In this document: piece after piece, positions 1 through 10,511 of the stretch | Position numbering within the stretch: the stretch's first letter is position 1 | Layout of the letters: every line of letters begins with the position of its first letter | Source: Flavobacteria bacterium RIFCSPLOWO2_12_FULL_35_11 | GTDB taxonomy: Bacteria > Bacteroidota > Bacteroidia > Flavobacteriales > Flavobacteriaceae | Assembly (NCBI GenBank): GCA_001800975.1 | Contig: MGWK01000056.1 | Span: 1 to 64,000, forward strand | Length of the DNA: 64,000 nt | Direction of reading: 5' to 3' | Made by a program: the position numbers and the translations under genes | The notes under the pieces: generated by a model | Database searches by the model: none | Seen by the model: the letters and a program-made list of their open reading frames with translations, nothing else | Told to the model about the DNA's origin: nothing

Positions 1-52
1 AAAAAAGCAGCAGGACAACCACTTTCCGCAGCATTGGTTTACGCTATTTTGA

Positions 53-655
53 ATGGAAAATCCTAACGAAAATCAACCGCATCGGCATTTTAAAATTTAC
101 AAACCTTATGGTTATTTGAGTCAGTTTGCGAACCATGACATCAGCAAACACAAGAAAAAATTATTGGGTGAATTTTACCCATTTCCGGAAAAAATAATGG
201 CAATTGGAAGGTTGGATGAAAAGTCGGAAGGTCTTTTATTGCTTACCACCGATGGAAATATGAGCGAATTGGTAAGAAGCAACAACGTAGAAAAAGAATA
301 TTTTGCCGAAGTTGACGGTGACATTACTTCAGAAGCCATTGAAGCCCTAAAAAATGGCGTAGAAATTGGTTTTGGCGGGATAAAATATACCACAAAACCT
401 TGCGAAGTTTATAAATTAAATGAAATTCCAAATCTGCCCGAAAGAGGAAAAAAATTAAGGGATAATCGGCACGGTCCAACAAATTGGGTTTCCATCACTT
501 TAATTGAAGGAAAATTTAGGCAAGTTCGAAAAATGACTGCCGCTACAGGTTTTCCAACTTTAAGATTGGTGAGAGTTCGCGTTGGAACCATTCATATAAA
601 CGATATGAAAGCAGGTGATGTGGAGGAAATCAGGAATTTCGATTTACGATTTTAG
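53..655 (+). CDS. rluE: rRNA large subunit pseudouridine synthase E-like (RsuA/RluE family)
   Basis: ORF; GRLDEKSEGLLLLTTDG catalytic motif and EKEYFAEVDG, KFRQVRKMTAATGFPTLRLVR motifs of the RsuA family. Confidence 0.88.
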   Translation: MENPNENQPHRHFKIYKPYGYLSQFANHDISKHKKKLLGEFYPFPEKIMAIGRLDEKSEGLLLLTTDGNMSELVRSNNVEKEYFAEVDGDITSEAIEALKNGVEIGFGGIKYTTKPCEVYKLNEIPNLPERGKKLRDNRHGPTNWVSITLIEGKFRQVRKMTAATGFPTLRLVRVRVGTIHINDMKAGDVEEIRNFDLRF

Positions 656-782
656 ATTTACGATTCACAAATTTTAGATATTATTAATCTTTTTTCTTTT
701 CTCTATTATCTTTTTTTTTTCAACTTTTCACTTTAAAAAAAATCATTACCTTGTAATTCTCAAACGAAAACTAACCAATACG

Positions 783-1241
783 ATGATTACACTTCAAATA
801 AACGGGAAAAAACACCAAATTGATGTTGCTCCCGAAATGCCTTTGCTTTGGGCAATTAGAGATATTGTTGGACTTACAGGAACAAAATATGGCTGCGGAA
901 TCGGCGTATGCGGCTCATGTAAAGTATTGCTGGACAATTCGCCGGTGCAATCGTGTATGATTCCAGTTTCGGCTGCTGAAGGTAAAAATGTAATAACTAT
1001 TGAAGGTGTTTCAGAAAATTTGCAACTCTTGCAAGCCTCTTGGACAGCCTTAAATGTGCCTCAATGCGGATTTTGCCAGCCAGGACAATTGATTGCGGCG
1101 ACTGCTTTGCTCGACAAAATTAGCGAGCCGACCGATGAAGAAATTAATGAGGCCATGATTGGAAATATATGCCGATGCGGCACTTATCAGCGCATAAAAA
1201 GTGCCATTCACCGAACTGTTGAACTTAAAAAACAAGGTTAG
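783..1241 (+). CDS. iorA: (2Fe-2S)-binding subunit of molybdenum hydroxylase (isoquinoline 1-oxidoreductase alpha-like)
   Basis: Cys motifs CGIGVCGSCKVL and CGFCQPGQ...GNICRCGTYQRI; 2 bp upstream of the molybdopterin subunit. Confidence 0.9.
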   Translation: MITLQINGKKHQIDVAPEMPLLWAIRDIVGLTGTKYGCGIGVCGSCKVLLDNSPVQSCMIPVSAAEGKNVITIEGVSENLQLLQASWTALNVPQCGFCQPGQLIAATALLDKISEPTDEEINEAMIGNICRCGTYQRIKSAIHRTVELKKQG

Positions 1242-1243
1242 TT

Positions 1244-3433
1244 ATGAATCCAATTAGAAATATAAGTCGTAGAACTTTTGTAAAAAGTGTTGGTTTGGCA
1301 TCTGGCGGATTGATATTGGCCTGCAATACTTCTGTTTTTTCAGATAAAGAAACAGCAGAAAATAAAGATCTAGCCAATTTTAACCCAAATTTATTTGTTC
1401 AGTTAAACTCCGACGGAAGCTTAATCTTAATTGCATCACGTTCAGAAATGGGAAATGGCGTAAGAACTTCTTTAACCTCGGTTATTGCTGATGAAATGGA
1501 TGCTGACTGGACGAAAGTTATCGTACAACAGGCAGTTGGCGACGCAAAATATGGCGATCAAAATACCGATGGCTCAAGAAGTGTTCGTTATTTATACGAA
1601 CCGATGCGGAAAATTGGCGCGATGGCGAGAGCCATGTTAATTTCGGCAGCAGCGCAAACCTGGAAAGTTCCTATGACTGAATGTACCGCCGAAAACCATG
1701 TTGTATTGCATTCAAGCGGAAAAAAAATAGCCTATGGCGATTTGGTGGAAATAGCAAAAAATTTGGAAGTTCCAACCGAAATAACCTATAAAAATCCGAA
1801 AGATTTCAAGTATATCGGCAAAAAATTAAGAGGCGTTGATGTTGAAGAATATGTAAACGGAAGCGCCATTTTTGGATTGGACAAGCGGTTACCAAATATG
1901 AAGTTTGCGGCTATGCAACGCTGCCCGGTAACTTTCGGAACCGTAAAATCTTTTGATAAAACCGCTGCTATGAAGGTAGCGGGAGTTATTGATGTGATTG
2001 AAATTCCAAGAATTGAAAAACCTTTTGGAACATTGGGCGGTATCGCAGTGATTGCCTCAAATACCTGGGCGGCTTTCAAAGGAAAAGAGGCCTTAAAAAT
2101 TGAATGGAATTTTGGCGATAATGTGGCATACGATTCAGAAAAGTATATGAAACAAATTACTGGGAATGTCCACAAACAAGGAAAAGTCGGTAAAGATGTC
2201 GGCAATGTAAATAAGGCTTTTAAAAATGCCCATAAAACCATTGAAAGCACTTTTCAATTGCCACATTTGGCTCATGCGCCTATGGAAGTTCCGAATGCTG
2301 TGGCTTGGGTTCAGGGCGATTCCTGCGAAGTTTGGGCACCAACCCAGGATCCGCAATCTGCCAGAAAAGAAGTTGTTGATTATTTAGGAACTACGGAAGA
2401 AAAAGTCACCATCAATGTGACATTTTTAGGCGGCGGATTCGGACGGAAATCAAAACCCGATTATGTGGTTGAAGCAGTTGCGATTTCAAAAGCAATGAAT
2501 GCGCCCATTCAGGTTGTTTGGACCAGAGAAGATGACATCAAACATGGGTATTACCATACCGTAAGTTCCCAATATTTAAAAGCGTCACTTGATAAGCAAG
2601 GAAATGTTACCGGTTGGCTGAATCGATTTGCGCTTCCTTCAATTGCTTCAACATTTTCACCGGGAGTGGATTATCCGGCCGGATTTGAAATTTCGAGCGC
2701 TGCGAATGTACCGTTTGACATAAAAAATATGAAAGTTGAAGTTGGACAATCACCTGCCCATGTGAGAATTGGCTGGTTGCGTTCGGTAATTAACATTCCG
2801 CACGGATTTTCACAAAATGTTTTTGCTGATGAGTTGGCTGTTGCCGCAGGCAAAGATCCGCTTGAATTTCGGTTGAACTTAATAGGAGAAGATCGCATTG
2901 AAGAAACCGAAGATCCTATAAAATACAATACGGCACGATTGAAAAACGTACTAAAATTGGCTGCCAAAAATGCGAATTGGGGAAAACCGCTTCCCGAAGG
3001 TCACGCTTATGGCTTGTCGGTTCATTACAGTTTTTACTCTTATGTGGCCTCTGTGGTTGAAATTTCAATGATTGATAATAAAGTGAAAGTTCACAATGTT
3101 TATACAGTCATAGATTGCGGAACTGTGGTAAATCGCGATACGGTTAAAGCACAATTGGAAGGCGCCGCCATTTTTGGAATGTCCTTGGCATTTTATGGTA
3201 AAATTACCGCTAAAAATGGTGCTATTGAGCAAAGCAATTACAGCGATTATAAAATGATTCGCATGAATGAAATTCCTAAAGTTCACGTGGAAATAGTGGA
3301 AAGCACCGAAAATCCAACTGGTGTCGGCGAACCAGGCGTTCCTGTAATTGCGCCTGCAATTGTAAACGCCATTTATAAATTAACCGGGAAAAGATATTAC
3401 AATTTACCCTTGTCTGATTATGGATTGGTCTGA
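1244..3433 (+). CDS. iorB: xanthine dehydrogenase family molybdopterin-binding subunit (isoquinoline 1-oxidoreductase beta-like), Tat-exported
   Basis: Twin-arginine SRRTFVKSVG N-terminus; GGGFGRKSKPDYVVEA and GVGEPGVPVIAPAIVNAIY motifs. Confidence 0.9.
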   Translation: MNPIRNISRRTFVKSVGLASGGLILACNTSVFSDKETAENKDLANFNPNLFVQLNSDGSLILIASRSEMGNGVRTSLTSVIADEMDADWTKVIVQQAVGDAKYGDQNTDGSRSVRYLYEPMRKIGAMARAMLISAAAQTWKVPMTECTAENHVVLHSSGKKIAYGDLVEIAKNLEVPTEITYKNPKDFKYIGKKLRGVDVEEYVNGSAIFGLDKRLPNMKFAAMQRCPVTFGTVKSFDKTAAMKVAGVIDVIEIPRIEKPFGTLGGIAVIASNTWAAFKGKEALKIEWNFGDNVAYDSEKYMKQITGNVHKQGKVGKDVGNVNKAFKNAHKTIESTFQLPHLAHAPMEVPNAVAWVQGDSCEVWAPTQDPQSARKEVVDYLGTTEEKVTINVTFLGGGFGRKSKPDYVVEAVAISKAMNAPIQVVWTREDDIKHGYYHTVSSQYLKASLDKQGNVTGWLNRFALPSIASTFSPGVDYPAGFEISSAANVPFDIKNMKVEVGQSPAHVRIGWLRSVINIPHGFSQNVFADELAVAAGKDPLEFRLNLIGEDRIEETEDPIKYNTARLKNVLKLAAKNANWGKPLPEGHAYGLSVHYSFYSYVASVVEISMIDNKVKVHNVYTVIDCGTVVNRDTVKAQLEGAAIFGMSLAFYGKITAKNGAIEQSNYSDYKMIRMNEIPKVHVEIVESTENPTGVGEPGVPVIAPAIVNAIYKLTGKRYYNLPLSDYGLV

Positions 3434-3520
3434 TTTTAGTTGAAAGTTGAAAAGTTAAAAGTTAGAAGGTTTTAAAAAAAGTAAATAAACGATTAAACAA
3501 ATAAACGCTTTAACAACTAA

Positions 3521-4282
3521 ATGAACAATTGGATTGAATTATTGCAGGAGTTTAAACGAAAAAAGCAGCCTGTAGCATTGGTTACGGTGACAAAAATTTT
3601 AGGATCGGCGCCTTGTAAACTGGCTTCAAAAATGATTGTCACCAAACAAAAAGAAATCTACGGAACCATTGGCGGCGGAAAATTGGAATTTCAGGTGATG
3701 GACGAAGCCGTTGTTGCCATTCAAAAAAATAAAACAACAGCGTTGTCCTATACGTTGGGTCCGGAATTTGAGCAATGCTGCGGCGGAAAAGTGGAATTAA
3801 TTATTGAACCTATGAACCAATCTCCCGAATTGTATCTTTTTGGCGCCGGACATATCGGTGTTGAATTATGCCATATTTTAAAAAACACGCCATTCAATAT
3901 TACCTTATTGGATATCCGAGAAAATTGGAAAAACACCATTGAAATAGACAAATCAATTACGTATATCGACATTGTTTTTGATTTTTACAAGCAATTTATC
4001 ACCTGGGGGCCAAATTGTTATGTCGCCATTATGACTCACGACCATAAATTGGATTTTGAAATAACTGCCTTGGCCCTGCATTCCGAAACAAAATACATTG
4101 GACTGATTGGCAGCAAAACAAAAAAAAACAAATTCAATAATTTACTGAAAAAGGAACTTAATTTTGAGCCGGGAATTTCTCCTGTCCATTGTCCGATTGG
4201 CCTGGATATCGGCGGTTTTACGCCCAAAGAAATTGCCATCAGCATTGCTTCGGAATTACTGAAAGAATATTATGGAAAATGA
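3521..4282 (+). CDS. XdhC/CoxI family molybdenum hydroxylase accessory protein
   Basis: VTVTKILGSAPCKLASKM...GTIGGGKLE N-terminal XdhC motif; Rossmann LFGAGHIGVEL; YIGLIGSKTKK. Confidence 0.88.
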   Translation: MNNWIELLQEFKRKKQPVALVTVTKILGSAPCKLASKMIVTKQKEIYGTIGGGKLEFQVMDEAVVAIQKNKTTALSYTLGPEFEQCCGGKVELIIEPMNQSPELYLFGAGHIGVELCHILKNTPFNITLLDIRENWKNTIEIDKSITYIDIVFDFYKQFITWGPNCYVAIMTHDHKLDFEITALALHSETKYIGLIGSKTKKNKFNNLLKKELNFEPGISPVHCPIGLDIGGFTPKEIAISIASELLKEYYGK

Positions 4283-4907
4283 GACTGTTTTTGTCCTGCT
4301 CGCAGGCGGAAAATCAGATCGGATGGGTGTGGATAAAGGCCTGCTTAAATACAAACATACTTTTTGGATTTTAGAGCAACTGAATCGCATCTCAAAAACA
4401 AGCGTTAAAACAGTTTACATCGGACTGGGTTACCATTCCCTGCACTATTTTGATGCGATTTCCTGGTTTAAAACTGCATTGACCAATGATGAAGATTATC
4501 AAGGCTTAAAAATAAAAACCATTGTTAATCCAACACCTGAATTGGGCTCATTTTCTACACTTCAAACGGTATTAAAAAATATAAATTCCGGTTGCGATGT
4601 GCTTGTAAGTCCGATAGATGTTCCACTTTTAAATACAGATGAATTGAACAAAATCATTGCTGCAAAAAACAACATTGTGATGCCAAATTTTGAAGGCAAA
4701 AACGGCCATCCAATAAAAATGGGTGCCAGTTTTTGGCGAAAACTGGTTTCTTTAAATGTTTCTGAGGAGAATTCGCGTCTGGATCTGCAGATTAAAAAAG
4801 TCAATCCTGAAGAAATTTCAATTATTAAAGTAAAAGACGCTTCAATCTTAAAAAACTTAAATACCAAAACAGCCTGGATTTCCTTTTTGAATGAAGAAGA
4901 AAAGTGA
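4272..4907 (+). CDS. MobA-like NTP transferase (molybdenum cofactor nucleotidyltransferase)
   Basis: VLLAGGKSDRMGVDKGLL nucleotide-binding motif; overlaps the xdhC-like gene by 11 bp. Confidence 0.82.
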   Translation: MENETVFVLLAGGKSDRMGVDKGLLKYKHTFWILEQLNRISKTSVKTVYIGLGYHSLHYFDAISWFKTALTNDEDYQGLKIKTIVNPTPELGSFSTLQTVLKNINSGCDVLVSPIDVPLLNTDELNKIIAAKNNIVMPNFEGKNGHPIKMGASFWRKLVSLNVSEENSRLDLQIKKVNPEEISIIKVKDASILKNLNTKTAWISFLNEEEK

Positions 4908-4927
4908 TCTTGTTTTTGATTTCAAAT

Positions 4928-4964
4928 CCTATCCCCTAACCCTTTCCAAAGGAAAGGAAGTTTG
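4928..4964. repeat. Dispersed intergenic element CCTATCCCCTAACCCTTTCCAAAGGAAAGGAAGTTTG
   Basis: Similar to 60277-60312; contains the CTTTCC-AAA-GGAAAG dyad. Confidence 0.75.
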
Positions 4965-5010
4965 GTTGAAATAAGAATAGAATTTACAATAAAAAACTTT
5001 TAACTAAAAA

Positions 5011-5592
5011 CTAAAAAAGCAGCTTAATGTTTTCATAAGTATTTTCAAGGGCCAGCTTAACTTCAGCCTCATTTTTAAAAATAACCTGTTCAATGCCTTC
5101 TTCTGATTGTGGCGTTAATTCACCAACAAAATCGGTGTGCATCAAAAACCAATAGGTCGTTTTTAAAATGGTTTTGCCTTTTTCTTGATAAATATGATAA
5201 GTGGTTTCCAAAGATTGTATAATTTGAAGATTTTTAATGCCGCATTCTTCTTCAACTTCCCGAATAGCGCATTCTGAAACAGATTCTCCATTGTCCAATT
5301 TTCCTTTTGGCAAATCCCATTTGTTAAAACGGTAAATAAAAAGCACTTCATTATTGGCATTTAAAACCTTCCCTCCTGCCGCTTCTTGCCTTTTAAAATA
5401 GGTTTGAAACTCGCCCCAACATGCTGATAAGTTTTCACAAAACAGCGTAATTCCTGCCAATTTATTCTGAAAAATTTGCGCCACAATTTCATCAACCTGG
5501 ACACTTTCAAAATGAACCAAGTTAAAATTTATTGCATTTTTCTTAGTATCTGTCAAAATTATTGGACAGTCATTCACAAAAACTTTATACAT
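5011..5592 (-). CDS. Nudix hydrolase
   Basis: Nudix box GKLDNGESVSECAIREVEEECGI. The longest ORF runs to 5727 but overlaps pyrE; the internal Met (MYKVFVNDCPI) at 5592 is the likely start. Confidence 0.85.
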   Translation of the reverse strand: MYKVFVNDCPIILTDTKKNAINFNLVHFESVQVDEIVAQIFQNKLAGITLFCENLSACWGEFQTYFKRQEAAGGKVLNANNEVLFIYRFNKWDLPKGKLDNGESVSECAIREVEEECGIKNLQIIQSLETTYHIYQEKGKTILKTTYWFLMHTDFVGELTPQSEEGIEQVIFKNEAEVKLALENTYENIKLLF

Positions 5593-5599
5593 TTGCGGT

Positions 5600-6241
5600 A
5601 TGATTTTGAACAAAGATACTGCAAAAAAAACAGCTGCACTTTTGTTGCAGATAAAAGCAATTAAATTACAGCCAAATGACCCATTTATCTGGGCTTCAGG
5701 ATGGAAATCGCCGATATATTGCGACAACAGAACTACGCTTTCTTTTCCTGAAATACGGACTTATATAAAAGAAAATATTGCGAAAATTATTGAACAGGAA
5801 TACGGAAAGCCTGATGTAATTGCAGGTGTTGCCACTGGCGCTATCGCAATAGGAATGTTAGTGGCGCAACAATTAAACGTTCCTTTTGTTTATGTACGAC
5901 CTGAACCTAAAAGCCATGGCAGAAAAAACCAGGTTGAAGGATTTTTGGAAAAAAATAAAAATGTGGTGGTTATCGAAGATTTAATCAGCACAGGAAATAG
6001 CAGCTTAAATGCGGTAAAAGCTTTGCAGGAAGAAGGCGCAAACGTAAAAGGAATGGTGGCTATTTTTACCTATGGTTTTGATATTGCCCAAGAAAATTTT
6101 GAAAAAGCCAAGGTTAAATTGCATACATTAAGTAATTATGATTATTTGCTGGAACAATCTCTTGACAATAATTATATAACAGAAAAAGAATTAGAAACGC
6201 TCAAACAATGGAGAGAAAATCCGAGTGAGTGGAAACAATAA
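5600..6241 (+). CDS. pyrE: orotate phosphoribosyltransferase
   Basis: FIWASGWKSPIYCDNR, PRPP-binding VVVIEDLISTGNSS. Confidence 0.93.
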   Translation: MILNKDTAKKTAALLLQIKAIKLQPNDPFIWASGWKSPIYCDNRTTLSFPEIRTYIKENIAKIIEQEYGKPDVIAGVATGAIAIGMLVAQQLNVPFVYVRPEPKSHGRKNQVEGFLEKNKNVVVIEDLISTGNSSLNAVKALQEEGANVKGMVAIFTYGFDIAQENFEKAKVKLHTLSNYDYLLEQSLDNNYITEKELETLKQWRENPSEWKQ

Positions 6242-6251
6242 ATTATAAATT

Positions 6252-6641
6252 ATGAACTTAGAAAGTAAAAAATCAGTCGTAAATAAATCTCAGAAGGAAT
6301 TTTTTGAATTTTTGACCAACCTGCAAAATTTTGAAAAATTGATGCCAGAAAACATTGACAAATTTGAAGTTGACGGAGATTCTTTTCTTTTCAGCTTAAA
6401 AGGAATGCCAGAAATCAGACTTGTTATTAAAGAAAAAAAGGAGTTTGACAAAGTTGTATTGAGTGCCGCAAGCAGCAAATTAAATTTTTCTTTAACAACC
6501 CTAATTCAACCTATTTCAGAAAATACCTGTGACCTGCAATTGCTGTTTGAAGGAGATTTTAATCCGATGATGGCGATGATGGTAAAAAGTCCGTTGCAAA
6601 AATTTATTGACACGTTGGCTGAAAATGCAGAGAAATTATAA
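6252..6641 (+). CDS. SRPBCC/polyketide-cyclase-like small protein
   Basis: 129 aa ORF directly downstream of pyrE; START/SRPBCC-like pattern. Confidence 0.6.
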   Translation: MNLESKKSVVNKSQKEFFEFLTNLQNFEKLMPENIDKFEVDGDSFLFSLKGMPEIRLVIKEKKEFDKVVLSAASSKLNFSLTTLIQPISENTCDLQLLFEGDFNPMMAMMVKSPLQKFIDTLAENAEKL

Positions 6642-6649
6642 TTAAAAAT

Positions 6650-7393
6650 TTAACTTCTGCGACTCGCAAATTTAATTTCCTTCAAATTAAATTTGCGGTT
6701 TTTTTCATCTTCTAATTCAACCACCAATTTTCCGTCTTCAAAAACATCCACTATTTTTCCTAAAAAAATAGCGCCTTTTTTATCTTCAAACATAGCGGGT
6801 TTTTTATATTTATAAAGTGATTTTAAATATATTTTTTTTAATTGTTCAAATTCTTTTCGTTCCACATAACCCATAAAATTTTGAATTGAAATTACAATGG
6901 TTTCCAGCAATAAGTCGGTATCTAAAAAAATTCCGGTAACATTTTTTAATGAGGTGACGTTTCCAATAGTTGCAGGAAACTGTTCTTGGTTAACATTAAG
7001 TCCAATCCCAATTACTGTTTGCTTAATGGCATTTCCGCTTACTATATTTTCAATTAAAATTCCAGCAAGTTTGTCTTTCTCTGCCAAAATGTCGTTTGGC
7101 CATTTAATAAATAATGGCGATGAAATATGCATACGAATAGCTGCCAATAACCCTAAAGAAACTGCCATACTTAAATAAAACTGGTGCTCAATTTCAAGTG
7201 AATCAAATTTAATTAATATACTGAATGTTAAGTTTTTGCCTATTTCCGAGTGCCATGTTGCGCCCATTTGTCCCCTCCCGGCAATTTGATAATTCGCAGA
7301 CACCACAGTATAACTCTCAACGTCATTTTTAACTGCAAGCTCCTTCAAGTAAAAATTTGTAGATTCAATGGCATCAAGTTTGATAATATTCAT
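6650..7393 (-). CDS. birA: biotin--[acetyl-CoA-carboxylase] ligase
   Basis: GRGQMGATWHSEIGKNLTFSIL and KWPNDILAEKDKLAGILIE motifs. Confidence 0.92.
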   Translation of the reverse strand: MNIIKLDAIESTNFYLKELAVKNDVESYTVVSANYQIAGRGQMGATWHSEIGKNLTFSILIKFDSLEIEHQFYLSMAVSLGLLAAIRMHISSPLFIKWPNDILAEKDKLAGILIENIVSGNAIKQTVIGIGLNVNQEQFPATIGNVTSLKNVTGIFLDTDLLLETIVISIQNFMGYVERKEFEQLKKIYLKSLYKYKKPAMFEDKKGAIFLGKIVDVFEDGKLVVELEDEKNRKFNLKEIKFASRRS

Positions 7394-7479
7394 TTAGTAT
7401 AGATTATTTTAGCAAAGTTACTTTACGCACGTTATGTTATAAAAATATAATAACTTTGCACAAAACTAAAAAAAAATTA

Positions 7480-7851
7480 ATGGCAAAAAAAATTAATAAC
7501 GCAGACGACTTAATTGTAGCAATTTTAAAAGCGATAGATGATGTTAAAGGTGTAAACGTTCAAATTTTAGATTTGAGAGAAATTGATAATACAGTTTGTG
7601 ATTATTTTATTACATGCACAGGAACTTCAAATACCCATGTAAATGCCATTTCAGGCATTATACAAAAACAAGTGAGTAAAATAACAAAAGAAAAACCTTG
7701 GCATGTTGAAGGCGAAGGCGTTGCAGAATGGATATTATTGGATTACGTTAATATTGTTGTTCACGTATTTCAAAAACATATTCGTGAATATTACGATATT
7801 GAACGTTTATGGGGTGATGCAAAAATCACAAAAATAGCTTCAACAAATTAA
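7480..7851 (+). CDS. rsfS: ribosome silencing factor RsfS
   Basis: DYFITCTGTSNTHVNAI, EGEGVAEWILLDYVNIVVHVF; likely start at MAKKINNADD (7480). Confidence 0.92.
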   Translation: MAKKINNADDLIVAILKAIDDVKGVNVQILDLREIDNTVCDYFITCTGTSNTHVNAISGIIQKQVSKITKEKPWHVEGEGVAEWILLDYVNIVVHVFQKHIREYYDIERLWGDAKITKIASTN

Positions 7852-7879
7852 ATTTCACAAATAATTGAAAAGAAAATAA

Positions 7880-9877
7880 ATGACTCAGAATACTAAAAAT
7901 ACGCCAAATAACAAAGGCATAAAAACTCCTAAATTTAATTTTTATTGGATTTATGGGGGCATTTTCGTTCTATTTCTTGTTTATCAATTTTTTAGTGCCG
8001 GAGATTTATCTTCCAAAAATTTGAGCCAGAATGAGTTTAAAACAATTCTGACAGAAAATGATATTTCCAGAATTGACATTGTAAACAAAAATGTTGCCAA
8101 TATCTATATTAAAAAAGAGGCTCAAGACAAAGAAAAACACAAAAAAAACAAAAGCTCTTTATATTCTGGCGATATGCCAATGTATTCTTATTCCTTTGGG
8201 GATTTACAGAATTTTGAGAAGGAATTAAGTGCCGCAAAAGAGTTAAAACAATTGGATTTTGATGTTAAAAATGTTGAAAAAACCAATTTTTTTGAGCAAA
8301 TATTAATGTACTTGCCTTTTATCTTTTTAATTGGATTGTGGATTTATTTTATGAGAAGAATGTCTGGCGGCGGTGCCGGAGGCGGTGGCGGACAAATATT
8401 TAGCATCGGAAAATCGAAAGCAAAATTATTTGACCAAGACCAAAAAGTAAAAACTTCTTTTAAAGATGTTGCCGGATTAGAAGGTGCAAAAGAAGAAATT
8501 CAAGAAATAGTGGACTTCTTAAAAAGTCCGGATAAATATACTTCACTTGGTGGAAAAATTCCAAAAGGAGCCTTATTGGTTGGCCCTCCAGGTACAGGTA
8601 AAACATTATTGGCCAAAGCTGTTGCCGGTGAAGCGGGCGTTCCATTTTTCTCACTTTCAGGTTCAGATTTCGTTGAAATGTTTGTTGGTGTTGGTGCATC
8701 TCGAGTTCGAGATTTATTTAAACAAGCACAACAAAAAGCGCCTTCCATCATATTTATTGATGAAATTGATGCCGTTGGAAGATCCCGCGGAAAAAACAAT
8801 GTCACAGGAGGAAATGATGAAAGAGAAAATACACTGAACCAGTTATTGACAGAAATGGATGGTTTTGGAACCGATTCAAACGTCATTGTAATTGCAGCTA
8901 CCAATCGTGCAGATGTACTGGATAAAGCATTACTGAGAGCAGGGCGATTTGACCGTCAGATTTATGTAGACTTGCCAAATTTAACAGAACGTGAAGCTAT
9001 TTTTAAAGTACATATTCAACCGTTAAAACTTCATAAAGATGTGGACATCAAATTTTTGTCACAACAAACACCTGGATTTTCAGGAGCTGATATCGCAAAT
9101 TTATGTAATGAAGCTGCTTTAATTGCTGCCAGAAAAAGCAAAAAAGCGGTACATCATCAAGATTTTCTAGATGCAGTTGACAGAATTGTTGGAGGTTTGG
9201 AGAAAAAAAATAAAATTATTTCACCAAGAGAAAAGAAAACAATCGCTTTTCACGAAGCTGGTCATGCAACTGCAAGTTGGATGCTAGAACACGCTGCACC
9301 ACTTGTAAAAGTAACTATTGTGCCAAGAGGACAATCATTGGGTGCTGCATGGTATTTGCCAGAAGAACGTCAAATTGTGCAATCTGAACAAATGTTGGAT
9401 GAAATGTGTGCAACCCTTGCAGGAAGAGCCGCTGAAAAACTTATGTTTGACAGAATATCTACCGGTGCTTTAAACGATCTTGAAAAAGTGACCAGACAAG
9501 CAAGAGCAATGGTTACTGTTTATGGTTTAAACGATAAAATTGGGAATATAACTTATTATGATTCCTCAGGACAATCCGATTATAATTTTACCAAACCTTA
9601 CAGTGAAGATACCGCTCAAATTATTGATAAAGAAATTTCAAAAATAATTGAAGAGCAATATCAAAGAGCCATTCAAATATTGAGTGAAAATAAAGATAAG
9701 TTAACTACTTTGGCTGAACTGTTGCTTGAAAAAGAAGTTATCTTCAAAACAGATTTAGAAATAATTTTTGGAAAAAGAGCTTTTGAAAACGAGTATGCGG
9801 AATTGGTAACGGAACTGGTTGACGAGGAAATTATTGATGAAACAAAAAATGAAAATTCATTAGAAACACAAGAGTAA
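7880..9877 (+). CDS. ftsH: ATP-dependent zinc metalloprotease FtsH
   Basis: [26 protein letters not shown] region, HEAGHA zinc motif. Confidence 0.97.
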   Translation: MTQNTKNTPNNKGIKTPKFNFYWIYGGIFVLFLVYQFFSAGDLSSKNLSQNEFKTILTENDISRIDIVNKNVANIYIKKEAQDKEKHKKNKSSLYSGDMPMYSYSFGDLQNFEKELSAAKELKQLDFDVKNVEKTNFFEQILMYLPFIFLIGLWIYFMRRMSGGGAGGGGGQIFSIGKSKAKLFDQDQKVKTSFKDVAGLEGAKEEIQEIVDFLKSPDKYTSLGGKIPKGALLVGPPGTGKTLLAKAVAGEAGVPFFSLSGSDFVEMFVGVGASRVRDLFKQAQQKAPSIIFIDEIDAVGRSRGKNNVTGGNDERENTLNQLLTEMDGFGTDSNVIVIAATNRADVLDKALLRAGRFDRQIYVDLPNLTEREAIFKVHIQPLKLHKDVDIKFLSQQTPGFSGADIANLCNEAALIAARKSKKAVHHQDFLDAVDRIVGGLEKKNKIISPREKKTIAFHEAGHATASWMLEHAAPLVKVTIVPRGQSLGAAWYLPEERQIVQSEQMLDEMCATLAGRAAEKLMFDRISTGALNDLEKVTRQARAMVTVYGLNDKIGNITYYDSSGQSDYNFTKPYSEDTAQIIDKEISKIIEEQYQRAIQILSENKDKLTTLAELLLEKEVIFKTDLEIIFGKRAFENEYAELVTELVDEEIIDETKNENSLETQE

Positions 9878-9920
9878 ATTGCAAACTTTTTTATAATTTT
9901 GGATTTATTCAATATAAATA

Positions 9921-10508
9921 ATGAGTTTTTTCAAGAAATTATTTAATATCCCAGATCCAAAAGAAACAGAAGAGGAATCTTTAGAGTTTCAGGACTTGCC
10001 AATTGATCAAATTTTTGTTAAAAATTTCATCAAAAATAAAGGCAAGTTTTTGTATTGTACCTCTTTAGAAGAAGTGACGCTAAATTTATCAAAAATAATT
10101 CAGGAGAATTCTTGGAAAACCATAAGTTGTAACGATTACGATTTGCTCAAACTTTTGAAAGCAATTAAAGTTGAAATTACCGAAAAAATTGATAAATCAT
10201 TGCCTTTTTTTTTAAGTTGTGAGCATCTCATTGCAGAGAATGGAAGTATTTTATTTTCTTCAAATCAACTAAAAGAGCATAAATTTTCTGAATTGTCCGA
10301 AAACTTTATTGTTTATGCCACCACCAGTCAACTGGTAAACACAAAAGGCGAAAGTTTAACAGGAATAAAATCACGCTATCAGGGAAATATTCCCAGCAAT
10401 ATTAGTGCTATTAACAATTTTAATATTGAAGCCATCGAAGAAGATTTTATGTGTTATGGCAATACCAATTCAAAAAACCTATATTTGCTGTTATTTGAAG
10501 ATCTATAA
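9921..10508 (+). CDS. LUD-domain (LutC/YkgG-like) protein
   Basis: Conserved synteny ftsH-LUD-cdsA in Flavobacteriia; LISCEHLIAENGSILFSSNQ pattern. Confidence 0.65.
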   Translation: MSFFKKLFNIPDPKETEEESLEFQDLPIDQIFVKNFIKNKGKFLYCTSLEEVTLNLSKIIQENSWKTISCNDYDLLKLLKAIKVEITEKIDKSLPFFLSCEHLIAENGSILFSSNQLKEHKFSELSENFIVYATTSQLVNTKGESLTGIKSRYQGNIPSNISAINNFNIEAIEEDFMCYGNTNSKNLYLLLFEDL

Positions 10509-10511
10509 CCT

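Noticed and set aside
1786-2250. 154-aa minus-strand ORF opposite iorB
   Set aside because: Antisense shadow within a conserved molybdopterin-binding subunit
5593-5727. N-terminal extension of the Nudix ORF (MSQYIGDFHPEAQ...)
   Set aside because: Overlaps the pyrE coding sequence; the internal Met at 5592 gives a normal start
8460-8904. Several overlapping ORFs in ftsH (8460..8699 -, 8500..8904 -, 8547..8837 +)
   Set aside because: Alternative frames of the highly conserved FtsH AAA domain
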